NCBI GenBank assembly: GCA_024364735.1
Contig: JAGFNQ010008760.1
Coordinates: 186,001 to 250,000 of the forward strand
Direction: 5' to 3'
Length of the DNA stretch: 64,000 nucleotides
Source: Boesenbergia rotunda
Lineage: Eukaryota > Streptophyta > Magnoliopsida > Zingiberales > Zingiberaceae
The translations under genes and the position numbers were made by a program. Positions 34,837 through 45,350 of the stretch are shown here, piece by piece. How positions within the stretch are numbered: position 1 is the first letter of the stretch; the number at the start of each line of letters is the position of its first letter. Under the pieces are notes generated by a model that was not told where the DNA came from, made no database searches, and was given only the letters and a program-made list of their open reading frames with translations.

Positions 34837-37113
34837 TGTTAGTGATATGAGAGAAGTGTCCTAAGGCAATCGCCTTATGATTGTAAACATTTATTTTAAT
34901 AATGATAATTCACTATTTGAGTATACATGTTTGTGTATTTGATTGGGATCTTAAACTCATCTACTGAATGTCCGCAATACAATTTACAGCATAAGAGAAT
35001 TTGTGATGGGATCACAACTAGTGATTATCTCTAAATGTGCAATTGTGAAGTATTGAAAATATCCCTAGTCGATGAATTGATAAATACGGACACTATCAAT
35101 TCTGTTGAGACTAGCATGGGTTATTCTCTAATCAGCTGATTCTCACTGGCTGGTGACATTGGGATGTCCGGAGATAAACATGGATGCTAGTTAAGGGAAC
35201 TAGTTCATTGGAGTGACTAGCTGTAAAACTTCATATGGTAATCTATAAAGATATGTCACTGAAGTTATTACTGCAGCTTAAGTGCGATGTTCCTTTGACT
35301 TGCGGTGTTCAAGTCATCTTGGTCATGGAGACTTATACTTTAACATCTTAAGCAAGCATCTCCAAGGAGGTGTGGACCTCGGATGATTGGGTATAAGCCG
35401 AAGTGCCCGAAGATGTTTGAACAGCCTACAAAGGATTCACCACTCCTTCCGAGGAGATGTATACCCAGGCCTATCATCGGATTATTACTCAAAGCCTCAG
35501 GCCAGAGCATATCATGTTTAGAGTGCGAGTCTCTTAAATACAAGAGAGTAATTAGAAATCCAAAGGACGAGAAAGACATTACTTGGGCTAGGTGTGACGT
35601 AGTCAGCCTAGTGGGGACTGACACAAATAGACCGTGTCCTAAACCAAGTGGGTATAAGATGGTGAAGGGAATGGGGCACGATTCATTAGAGCTGCTGAAA
35701 GGTTTCGGAATTACTTCTGAGGTCAAACCGTTGATCTTTCGATTAATTGGGGGTCATGATGTACTACTATGTGCCACTCATGACCGTTCTATAATTGGTT
35801 AATTATAGACGGCCAACATAAATCGAAAGCCTATTTAGTCACACGCACTACGAGTAATCCGAGGGATTTAAAATGAGTTGAAAATTGGATTTTCCAATCA
35901 AGAGAAATAAGTCGAATCTGAGTTAATCAGAGGCGCAACGGAAACTTAAAATGGCTAAGTCTTTTGAAGGCTTATTGGGCGAATTAAATGAGTTTAATTC
36001 GCGATCGGTTCGGCTCGATTTGGCCGGCCAAAGAGGGTGTTAACCCCCTTTGGTTTGGCCGGCCACAACAAGGGGAAGAAACCAATTTATTTGGTTTAAT
36101 TAATAAAATACATCTAGCGCGATTTGTTTTATAAATTATGGATAAATAAATTTGTGTAGAGAAATTTATATAAATAAATTTATAGAAATTTATTCTTTTA
36201 TGGAAATTAAAATGATCCATGGAATAGTTTATTTTAATTTTATAAAATCAATTATGAATTGATTTTTCCATAATAAGAAAGTTTATAAATTTCTTGTAAA
36301 ATTTATTCCATAATAAAAGGAGAGATGAATTTGTTTTATTATAAAGTTAGTTATAATAAAACTTGGTTTAAACGGAATAATTCATAAGAGAATTTATAGG
36401 ATAAATTTCTTATGAAAATTCCGTTAAGAGGGAGACTTGGCAAGGGAGATGCTACTATATAAAGGAACCAAAGGCAAGCCTTTAATTCTCAATTGAGTTA
36501 TCAAGAGATTAGTAGCTCCCTCTCTCTCTCTCTCTTATTCTCTTCTCCCTTCCCCTTAGGGCCGGCGCCCACATCCCCTCATCCTAGGGCCGGCGCCCAA
36601 GCTCCTCCACCTAGGGCCGGCGTCTCTTCCTCCTAGGGTCGGCGCAAGCAACCATCACCAAGAAGGAGCCGAAGAAGAAGAAGAAGAAGCGGATCGCATC
36701 TCCTTCCTTCCCGGAATTTAGATTCCGTCTCTTGGTGGTTAGTTTCCTATCTTTTCTCTTGATCTTCTAGTTGTGCCTTTAGAGAATCTAGTAGTTCTCG
36801 TCGGCACAAAACTCGTGGCTTTGCGAAGTTATCCCGAAGAGAACTCGGCGTGGACGCGAATAGAGGCGGAGCTTCCAAGGGACGCTACGGTTGGATCTCG
36901 TCCCTTACTTCGAGTTACGCGAGGTATTAAAGTAAATTAGTTTACTTTTCGCAAAATTTTAATTTATGATCATGTCTACACATCATAAGGTCGCATGCTA
37001 GATACGTGGTTAGAATAATTTGAGAAATTATTTTATGCTAATTCTTCTGCTGCACGTAAAAATTTAAAATTTTACGAACACGTATCATTGTCAGCATGCA
37101 CCCGGTCCCAACA
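34837..37113 (+). repeat. 3' LTR of element D
   Basis: This 2277-bp LTR is nearly identical to 26929-29201, with small indels such as that near 36097. It ends CCCAACA at 37113, followed by the CCCTT duplication. Several differences from the 5' LTR are C/T or G/A changes. Confidence 0.95.
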
Positions 37114-37629
37114 CCCTTAAAGCGGCAGATGCAGAGGTTGCGCCCCCTCCCCCTGCCCAGTAACCAGAGACCTAGATTACCGAGAAGAGATGGCGGAAGT
37201 AGTTGGACCTGAAGTCTCGCCCCCTGAAAAGGTTAAAGAAGGGCCCAACCTCAAAGCTTCTGCCCTCCATTGATGAAGAGGACATGGTGCCATCGTCCCA
37301 GAGAGTTACGGAAGAGCCTCCTCCTCCCGCTATGGCTGCCATCGTTCATATTGCCCGTGACTTGGCCACTCCGACTGACCCTCCTGCTGCTCAACATGGC
37401 AAGGAGGTTTCTCTCGACGCGCTCAACTCTCGCCGGAAGGTCCCTGCGGCGAAGAGAACGGAGACAAAGGGCTCCCAATTCATCCGAATAAAGGGGACCC
37501 CCTCAGATGGTCTACAAATAGTGTTTAGCTCGGAGGAGGACATCCCCAACACGTGATACATCCCCAGCCAGTCAGGATGCCCTGCTGAGGAAATTCTCTC
37601 TCCTCCTGTCCAACTGGGGCGGTTAGCTG
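37114..37629 (+). pseudogene. PF04195-like gene, middle part
   Basis: This continues the gene interrupted by element D. A proline-rich start with stops leads into a basic stretch (RPLKRLKKGPTSKLLPSIDE, from about 37215) and a long hydrophilic linker ending near IVFSSEEDIPNT, then a stop at 37554. The linker is likely unstructured. The solo LTR interrupts it at the AGCTG site. Deleting that LTR and one AGCTG gives the continuous frame QLGRLAGSARYLGM across the junction, which confirms that this and the next part are one gene. Confidence 0.6.
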
Positions 37630-39842
37630 TGTTAGTGATATGAGAGAAGTGTTCTAAGGCAATCACCTTATGATTGTAATCATTTATTTTAATAAATGAA
37701 TATTCACTATTTGAGTATACATGTTTATGTATTTGATTGAAATCTTAAACTCATTTACTGAATGTCCGCAATACAATTCACAGCATGAGAGAATTTGTGA
37801 TGAATTCACAACTAGTGATTATCTCCACATGTGCAATTGTGAAGTATTGAAATTGTCCCTAGTCGATGAATTGATAAATACGGACACTATCAATTCTGTT
37901 GAGACTAGCATGAGTTATTCTCTAATTAGCTGATTCTCACTGGCTGGTGACATTGGGATATCCGGAGATAAACATGAATGTTAGTTAAGGGAACTAGTTC
38001 ATTGGAGTGACTGACTGTAAAACTTCATACGGTAATCTACATATAGATATGTCAATGAAGTTCTTACTGCAGCTTAAGTGCGATGTTCCTTTGACTTGCG
38101 GTATTCAAGTCATCTTGGTCATGAAGACTTATACTTTGACATCTTAAGCAAGCATCTCCAAGGAGGTGTGGACCCAGGATGGTTGGGTATAAGCCGAAGT
38201 GCCCGAAGATGTTTGAACAGCCTACAAAGGATTCACCACTCCTTGCGAGGAGATGTATACCCTAGGCCTATCGTCGGATTGTTACTCGAAGCCTCTGGCC
38301 AGAGCATGACATGTTCAAAGTATGAATCTCTTAGATACATGAGAGTAATTAGAATCCGTATGACGAGAAAAATATTACTTGGGCTAGGTGTGACGTAGTC
38401 AGCCTAGTGGGGACTGACACACATAGACCGTGTCCTGAACCAAGTGGGTATAAGATGGTGAAGGGAATGGGACACGATTCATTATAGCTGTTGAAGGCTT
38501 TCGGAATTGTTTTTGAGGTCAACCATTAATCTTTCGATTAATTGGGGATCATGATGTAGTACTAGGTGTCACTCATGAACATTCTATAATTGGTTGATTA
38601 TAGACGACCAACATAAATCGAAAGCCTATTTAGTCACACGCACTACGAGTAATCCGAGGGATTTAAAATGAGTTGAAAATTGGATTTTTCGATCAAGAGA
38701 GATAAGTCGAATCTGAATTTTCAGAGACGCATCGGATGCATAAATGGCTAAGTCTTTTGAAGGCTTATTAGATGAATTAAATGAGTTTAATTCATATGAT
38801 CTTGGCTTGGGTTTGGCCAACCAAAGAGGGTCCCTACCCTCTTTGTTTGGCCGACCACATTAAAAGGGAGAACCAAATTGTTTGGTTCAAGTTATAAAAT
38901 AAACCAAGTGTGGTTTGTTTTATAAAATTATGGATAATATAAATTTTATAAACCGAGGTTTGGTTTATTATTTTCATGGAAATTAAAATAAACTTTGAAT
39001 AGTTTATTTTATTTTATAAAATCAATTATGAATTGATTTTTCCATGATAAGAAAAATTTATATAATAAATTTCTTGTGAAAATTTATTCCATAAGAAAAG
39101 GGAGACATGGTTGTTTTTATTATAAATTAAATTATGATAAAAACTTGACATGATGGAATAAATCATAGAAAAATTTATATGATAAATTTCTTATGAAAAT
39201 TTATTCCATAAAAAGGAGACTTGGTAGTTGAGAGGCTACTATATAAAGGAAGCAAGGCAAGGCTTGGAATTTAATCTAAGAGATCTAGAAATAAGTCCTC
39301 TCTCTCTCTCTCCTTCTCCCTCTCCCTCCTCTAGTGCCGCCGGCCCTAAAAGGAGGATCCCTTTGTTGCAGTGAGCTTCATCCACCAAGCAGCTGCCAAA
39401 GAAGAAGAAGAAGCGGGCGCAACTCCTTCCTTCCTCCCGGAATCTTGATTCCGTTCTTCGTTTGGTGGTTAGTCTTCCCATCTCTCTCTTGGTATTCTTG
39501 TCGTGCCTTTGGAGAATCGAGTAGTTCTTGTCGGCACGAAACTCATGGATTTGCGAAGTCATCCCGAAGAAAACTCGGCGTGGACGCGAATAGAGGCGGA
39601 GCTTCTAAGGGACGCTTACCGTTGGATCTCGTCCCTTCCTTCGAGTTACGCGAGGTATTAAGTAAATTAGTTTACTTTCTGCAAAATTTTAATATATGAT
39701 CATGTCTACACAATATAAGGTTGCATGCTTAGATGTGTGGTTAAATAATTTGGGAAATTATTTATGCTAAATCTTCCGCTGCACGTAATAAATTTTAAAA
39801 TTACGAACCCGCATCCATGTCAACATGCACCCAGTCCCAACA
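37630..39842 (+). mobile_element. Family-1 solo LTR
   Basis: This is a single 2213-bp LTR of the D/E family, from TGTTAGTGATATG to CCAGTCCCAACA, with no internal region. Exact AGCTG duplications flank it (37625-37629 and 39843-39847). This is the usual product of recombination between the two LTRs of one inserted element. It differs from the D LTRs by many changes and indels, and resembles the E-type LTR more closely around 39000-39650. A TATA box lies near 39239. Confidence 0.95.
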
Positions 39843-39847
39843 AGCTG

Positions 39848-40788
39848 GCTCGGCCCGATACCTGGGCATGCTACACCAGTCCCTACTAACGGTAATTATG
39901 CTTGAGCACTTCCTCTTTGTTTCGTTGTTTTTCTCTGACCGTCCTTGATCCACTTCGTAGGTCGCCTCCAACTGTGCGGTTAGGAGCAGCTTGTTGTGCT
40001 CCGGAGGAGTCACTGAAGACCTTCTCCAGCAAGTGGCGACAACAGAGGCAGAGGCTGGCCGTGCCCACGAGGCGGACCTCCTGCAGTTGGAGGTCAGCCG
40101 AGCTCTGAGGGTGAAGGTCGAGAACTGTCTAAGTACTTTGCTGGCCTCTGAGGAGACCTTGCACGGTTACCGGCTCCAGGAACGGCTCTGGTCTTAGAAG
40201 AACCAAGCTCTCGCCGAGGACTTACAGAAGCTGTCCCAGGAGCGGGAGCAGCTCTAGGCTCAGACGAAGGAGTTGTCCAATCACGTTCGGCTCCTGGAAT
40301 CCTTGAAGAAAGCTTTGGAGGATCGTAATGAAGAACGGGAGTGCCTGCTGGGTCTAAAAGAATACGACTTGGAGCTATTGGCCTCTTATGCCTCCGACCT
40401 CCAGGACAAAGTCACTCAAGCCTAGGACCAGACTTCTATCGCTGCTCAAAAGCTCCAAGAAATATTGGGGGCTCAGGATCACCTATCCTGGGAGGTGGCG
40501 GAGCTGAAGGGTGCCAAGGAGGAGATTGAGGCTGAGCTACAAAAGCAGAAGATCGACCATGCAACCCAACTGTCCAAGGCTAAGGCGGAATTCAAGGCTA
40601 AGTTCCTGCAGTCTGACGAGTATGACGATATTTTAGCCGGGCAGTCATTGAAGCGCCTCAAACAGGGCTTTAATGGTGCCATCAGCCAGTTGAAAAAGAA
40701 TCAACTGCTGAAACCAGATGCAGATTTAAGCGCAGTGAGCGTCAGCCGGGTTTGGAACAAGCTCACTCCTGTAGAGCAGGAACTATAA
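39848..40788 (+). pseudogene. PF04195-like gene, 3' part (coiled coil)
   Basis: The frame runs through ARYLGMLHQSLLT, a likely 69-bp intron (39892-39960, GTAATT...GTAG) and VASNCAVRSSLL, so splicing keeps the frame. The rest is a long heptad-rich coiled coil (EDLLQQVATTEAEAGRAHEA through LKGAKEEIEAELQKQKIDHA). It ends in a conserved-looking tail (FNGAISQLKKNQLL... VWNKLTPVEQEL) and TAA at 40786. In-frame TAGs near 40196, 40255 and 40423 show decay. The tail resembles C-termini of plant transposon-associated coiled-coil proteins; its function is unknown. Confidence 0.6.
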
Positions 40789-41110
40789 GATTCTTCCTTG
40801 ACCTGGGCCATGTTCCCTTGGTCTCTCCTGATTTGCCGTGCCTTCTATATTCTTTCTAGTTTTTTCCTTTATCCTGGTGGGTCAGATATGTAATCGTTTG
40901 AGCCTTGCATGAAATCATCTCTTGGCTTCCCATGTCCTGATTAATTTCTTGTCATATTTGCTAATTCTTAAAATGATTGACCCTGGATCGAGGAGCTAGC
41001 CGCTTACGGAGCCTGCGCCCAGTTCAAAGTGAGGAACCTAGGTTCCTTCGTGACTTAAAGGAGCAAAGTGGAAAACAAACCCGTCTAAAGAACAAGTATT
41101 CCTGCGGAGG
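40789..41110. other. Non-coding stretch between gene end and tandem array
   Basis: It follows the PF04195-like stop codon and is T-rich at first (40850-40970), as in a 3' untranslated region. No domain or RNA gene was recognised. Confidence 0.4.
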
Positions 41111-41579
41111 TAGTAGGGTTTTGCAGCTCTTGGTCGTGCATGTGCAGTACCGAGGCCAAGCCTACTCACTGTGTGGATAGTAGGGTTTTGCAGCTCTTGA
41201 TCGGGCATGTGCAGCACCGAGGCCATGCCTACTCACCGTGGAGGTAGTAGGGTTTTGTAGCTCTTGGCTGGGTATGTGTAGCACCGAGGCTAATCCTACT
41301 CACCGCGGAGGTAGTAGGGTTTCGCGGCTCTTGGACGGACATGTGCAGCACCGAGGCCAATCCTACTCACCGCGGAGGTAGTAGGGTATTGCGGCTCTTG
41401 GTCGGGCATGTGCAGCACCGAGGCCAAGCCTACTCACCGCGGGAGTAGTATGGTTTTGTGGCTCTTGGCGGGGCATGTGCACCACCGAGGCCAAGCCTAC
41501 TCACCGCGGAGGTAGTAGGGTTTTACGGCTCTTGGGCGGGCATGTGCAACACCGAGGCCAATCTTACTCACCGCGGAGG
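41111..41579. repeat. 67-bp tandem array, seven copies
   Basis: The motif TAGTAGGG starts at 41111, 41178, 41245, 41312, 41379, 41446 and 41513, an exact 67-bp spacing throughout. The unit includes GGCTCTTGG, GGGCATGTGCAGCACCGAGG and CCTACTCACCGCGGAGG. Element F inserts at 41580, at the start of what would be the eighth unit. Internal tandem arrays are known in 3' regions of Tat/Ogre-type Gypsy elements. Confidence 0.95.
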
Positions 41580-43732
41580 TGTTGGATGTGTATACTAAAA
41601 CACATTGCTCTTTTTATATATGAGATCATCTAAATTTTAAAAAGAGAATCACAACTACACTAGGTGTCTGTTTATATTAGTACATGCATAAAGTCCATTA
41701 CTTTGCATTGTAGATAACATGGTGTGTGGTGTCACACGAAAGATCATGTTATCAGTTCCTTGCCTAGTATAAGTAGAAGCTCACAACCGAGATGGAATTG
41801 GACAAACCATCAGGAGATTGTAGTGTAATTAGGTGTGGTTGGTCTTGACCATAGAATTACACTAGTTTGCTTTGAGTACATTGAGCAGGACCAAAATCAG
41901 AGGTTATCTAATTTGTACTTACTCGATAATTGGATAGGACCTCAGATTTTATTATAGAGTACGATCCCTTAATCCCGATAAAATAACAGGCATATATTAT
42001 TAATTATTATTTTTTTGATTTACCAATGAGCGTGATCTATTCTGTTAGATCAATAGGCCCGGTATGTTGGGAGATAATATTAATAATATGATGTGTTGTT
42101 GATTATTGATGGAATCCATGTCCTGGTGAGTCGGGATAATGATGCCCCCTTGATGAGCTCAAAAGGTTCATCATGTTAAAACCTGCAGGTGGATTTGAAC
42201 CGGCATGATGATAAGGTTGAGTGGTACTAATCAAGGATCCAAAAGTTAATTAATTTGTTAGTAATTTAAATTAATTAATAGGCATTCAATATCTTAAACA
42301 CTGGGCGATGGACGACTCATAATAAGTGGAGCCCATATGTAAATATAGGGGTTGGTGAGGTAATTCAATGAGGGTCCTTTAGTGGAATGGATCCTCATTA
42401 ATGGACCGGGTTTGGATCCATTAGCAAGCCAAGATCCAACTCCTCCTCATGGTCCCTATCCTAGCCCTATATATACCCCTTGTGGCATAAAACCTGGTGA
42501 ATGAATTAATCCTAGATAACACATGAAAACCCTAACTCTCCTCTTCTCTCCTATCCTCTCTCATTCTTTTAGTGTGCGGCGGCTCATTGATCCTCCACCC
42601 ACATCAGTGTGGCTTCATAGCCTCTCCAGCCTTCACCGTGCATGCAAATGGAATAGCCTCTCCAGCCTTCACCGTTCATGCAAACAGAAAAAGCCTCTCC
42701 AGGTTTCGCTGTGGTTTCACAGCCTTCCATTGGATGCATGCAAACAGGAACACAATGTGGAGTTGCTGAGGAGAAAGCAACAACTCATCAGTTGCTTCTC
42801 CGGTCAGTAACTATAGAGGAGAAGATAACAACTCATCCGGCCAGCAATTGCAGAGGAGAAGACAACAACTCATCCGGCCAGCAACTGGATGCCAATGTGC
42901 GGCAACTGCTGTGGAATTGAGTTGCTTCTCCGGTCTACAACTGGACGCCAACGTGCAGCAACTGCTGTGGGTTTGAGTTGCTTCTCTGGTGAGCAACTGC
43001 AAAGGTGAAGACAGCAACACGAGTTGCTTCTCCGGTCGGCGACTCCTGTGGAGTTGCTGAGGAGAAGACAGCAACACGAGTTGCTTCTCTAATCGGCAAT
43101 GGCTGTGGAAAATCTGGAGGAAAGGAAAAGGGAGAAGGAAGAGGGGAGATCATCCCCTTCTTTGGTCGGCGCCAGCGATAAGAGAATTGATAGGGTTTGT
43201 GTTTGGATTATCTTTTTCCTCGGAGTGGCTGGCGACATCCCTTTAGTTAGGGATTGGTTGGCGCAAGAAGAAGGGATCGACTTGGTGACCACGGTTCTTG
43301 GTATATCGTCACCCACACGACGTCTAAGAGGGGAGGGTCATACGGTAGAAGATCGTAAAGTAATGGAAGGTATAATTCTTCCTTGGCTCCTTTGTTTCAT
43401 TTGTGCCATGTTTATTTGCCTCGTCATTTCATGTTAATTATTTAATTGTTTTGATTTTGTATCATAGCCAATAATTAAATAATTGGACCCCGACCATAAA
43501 CACAAAAGTCGGCGATCCACTCGTCACTTTTTCCGCGGTCGAACGGTCAAGCACATTACAAGGCTCGATCTTTGTGATTGGCTGAGTTGTAATTTGGATC
43601 GTTCAATACGGTACGAGATGGTCGTTGGGAGACGGGTCTCCATTCGGATTAATTTTTAATCCGTAGATATGGAGAGGTCTCTCAAGGATGACCAAGTTTT
43701 CGCTAAAGAAACCCGCCAAGCCATACCCAACA
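41580..43732 (+). repeat. 5' LTR of element F
   Basis: It runs from TGTTGGATGTGTATAC to CCATACCCAACA, 2153 bp. A TATATATACCCC box lies near 42468. The transcribed part holds repeats of 'gttgcttctccggt' and 'gcaactg' (about 42780-43100). Its first 1060 bp match 47956-49012. Confidence 0.9.
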
Positions 43733-43734
43733 AC

Positions 43735-43746
43735 TGGTGTCAGAGC
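43735..43746 (+). other. Primer-binding site of element F, variant
   Basis: TGGTGTCAGAGC lies two bases after the LTR and differs at one position from the usual TGGTATCAGAGC. Confidence 0.8.
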
Positions 43747-44790
43747 TGATGTTTCCGGCTTTGATTGTTTAATGATTGGTTAATTTTTTGCATTTTCATA
43801 CATTTTATTTTGCAGGATGATATGTGGATGTGCGTAGACTAACTTTGTATTGGAGGCACAAGATTCCAACTTGTTATGGCCAAACAATGGTTGTATGAAT
43901 GGTCGTGCAATTTATTGTAAATTAATTAATCCTCAGGGTTGACGAGGCTAGGTATTTAATTTTTGTAATTAAATATGACACATGTTTAGCCGAGCTATTT
44001 ATTTTACTTTTGATCTAGTTTTCATGTACACTCCTTTGTGGAGTATAGGATTGATGATGTAAATAATTAGCTAGTCATTTCGGCTCGGAGATTCCTCATG
44101 GTGGCTTGCGCAAAAGGAAGGGAGGAGCGGACGAAGTGACGACACGACTGGAGGCTTATTAGAGACCAAGGTCATGAAAGTTGGAAAATCTAGGATTTTA
44201 TGTATTTTTCATATGTTGGTTATGTGCTTGTTGTGTGGTTGTAATAGTTAAAATTCCTCGAAATAAATTACTAAGTGTGAGAGGGACCCTAAGGGTCCCA
44301 TGGTCTCCATTGCAATCTGATATGTGATGCGAACAAGCCCGCGCGTTGGCTCTGAGTGCCTTCCTCCATAACGGATAGGCTTGTTCTACAGATCACAATG
44401 TCAGAAAAGATTATAGAAGATTATTGAAGAGCATGTGTACTTCCCCAACGGAAGACACATAATCCTAAATAATTCTCTTAGTGTCGTGCAATGGTAAACA
44501 CTTAGATACAATTATTAGTATCCTCCTCAACAGAGTCACTGCTAATAACTTGTAGGGTCGAAGTTGACCAACTATTAGTCTTACTTGTCAAAAAGTTAGG
44601 TTGACAAGAAAGTAAGATTAATGGGTAAAACCTTCTCTAACGAATGTAGGGTTTGTATACGTCCACACTAACGTGGCATGCAAATTCTCGGTGTTTGAGA
44701 TGTTGGTTGATTTAAAAAATTTATTATTTTGAGGAATCAATTTATTTTTGATTTCTAAAGTAGTGTATGTTGTGATTCTTAGGATTTTCA
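43747..44790 (+). other. Untranslated leader of element F
   Basis: About 1 kb lies between the primer-binding site and the first gag-like sequence. No open frame or other structure was recognised. Confidence 0.5.
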
Positions 44791-45350
44791 AAATAGCCTT
44801 TAACCCACTAGCGACCATACTTAAGGAAAATAAACTTACTGGCTCTAATTACATAGACTGGAAAAGAATCCTAGACATTGTCCTTACTGCTAAAGAGTAC
44901 AAATATGTACTCTTCGAAGAATGTCCTGATGATGATGACCCACCTCAATGAGATTGGGGTCCTTGGAGGACAAATCGACGGGGAAACCAAGATCGATATA
45001 ATACTCCAATCTCTGCCTAGAAGTTTTGAGCAATTCCAGCTCAACTATAACATGAATAAGCATGAGTATACGTTGAGGGAACTACTAGGAGAACTCCAGG
45101 CGGCAGAGGGGCTCATTCGTCAGAGTTCGCAGGCCTTGGTCACTCAGAAGGTTTTTACTTCTGTGCTAAAAGGCAAGAAAAAGAAGAAACAAGGTGAGTC
45201 CAAGAAGTCAGCAGAATCGCAAGGACTTTATGCTTGCGTGAAGAAGCCGAAAGGCAAGTGCTTCACGCGTAAGCAAACTGGTCATTAGAAGGTGAAGTGT
45301 GCCCGTTATCAAGACAAAGGTATATCTTTTTCTTTTGTCGTTGTAACATG
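44791..45350 (+). pseudogene. Copia gag remnant of element F
   Basis: The sequence starts with LATILKENKLTGSNYIDWKR, a UBN2-type Copia gag motif, and stops after PDDDDPPQ. It resumes out of frame with TKIDIILQSLPRSFEQFQLN, so the middle of gag (about 100 residues) is deleted. A lysine-rich block and a damaged zinc knuckle (CFTRKQTGH followed by a stop and KVKC, near 45255-45300) end it. The protein would have bound and packaged the RNA. Confidence 0.75.

Larger units (their letters stand above)
26929..37113 (+). mobile_element. Family-1 Copia element D, near full length
   Basis: This 10.2-kb element has two LTRs of about 2.27 kb, a primer-binding site, a polypurine tract, and one gag-pol frame of 1300 codons. 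The exact target duplication CCCTT (26924-26928 and 37114-37118) proves a simple insertion into the PF04195-like gene. By eye the LTRs differ at roughly 30 positions, so it is fairly young. Five in-frame stops make it inactive as a protein source. Element E and the LTRs at 1-959 and 37630-39842 belong to the same family. Confidence 0.95.

Noticed and set aside
41111..41579. Regularly spaced repeats that might suggest a CRISPR array
   Set aside because: The whole 67-bp unit repeats with no unique spacers, and the context is a plant retrotransposon.
42523..43437. Several open frames on both strands in LTR F
   Set aside because: They lie in the repeat-rich transcribed part of the 5' LTR; no domain was recognised.
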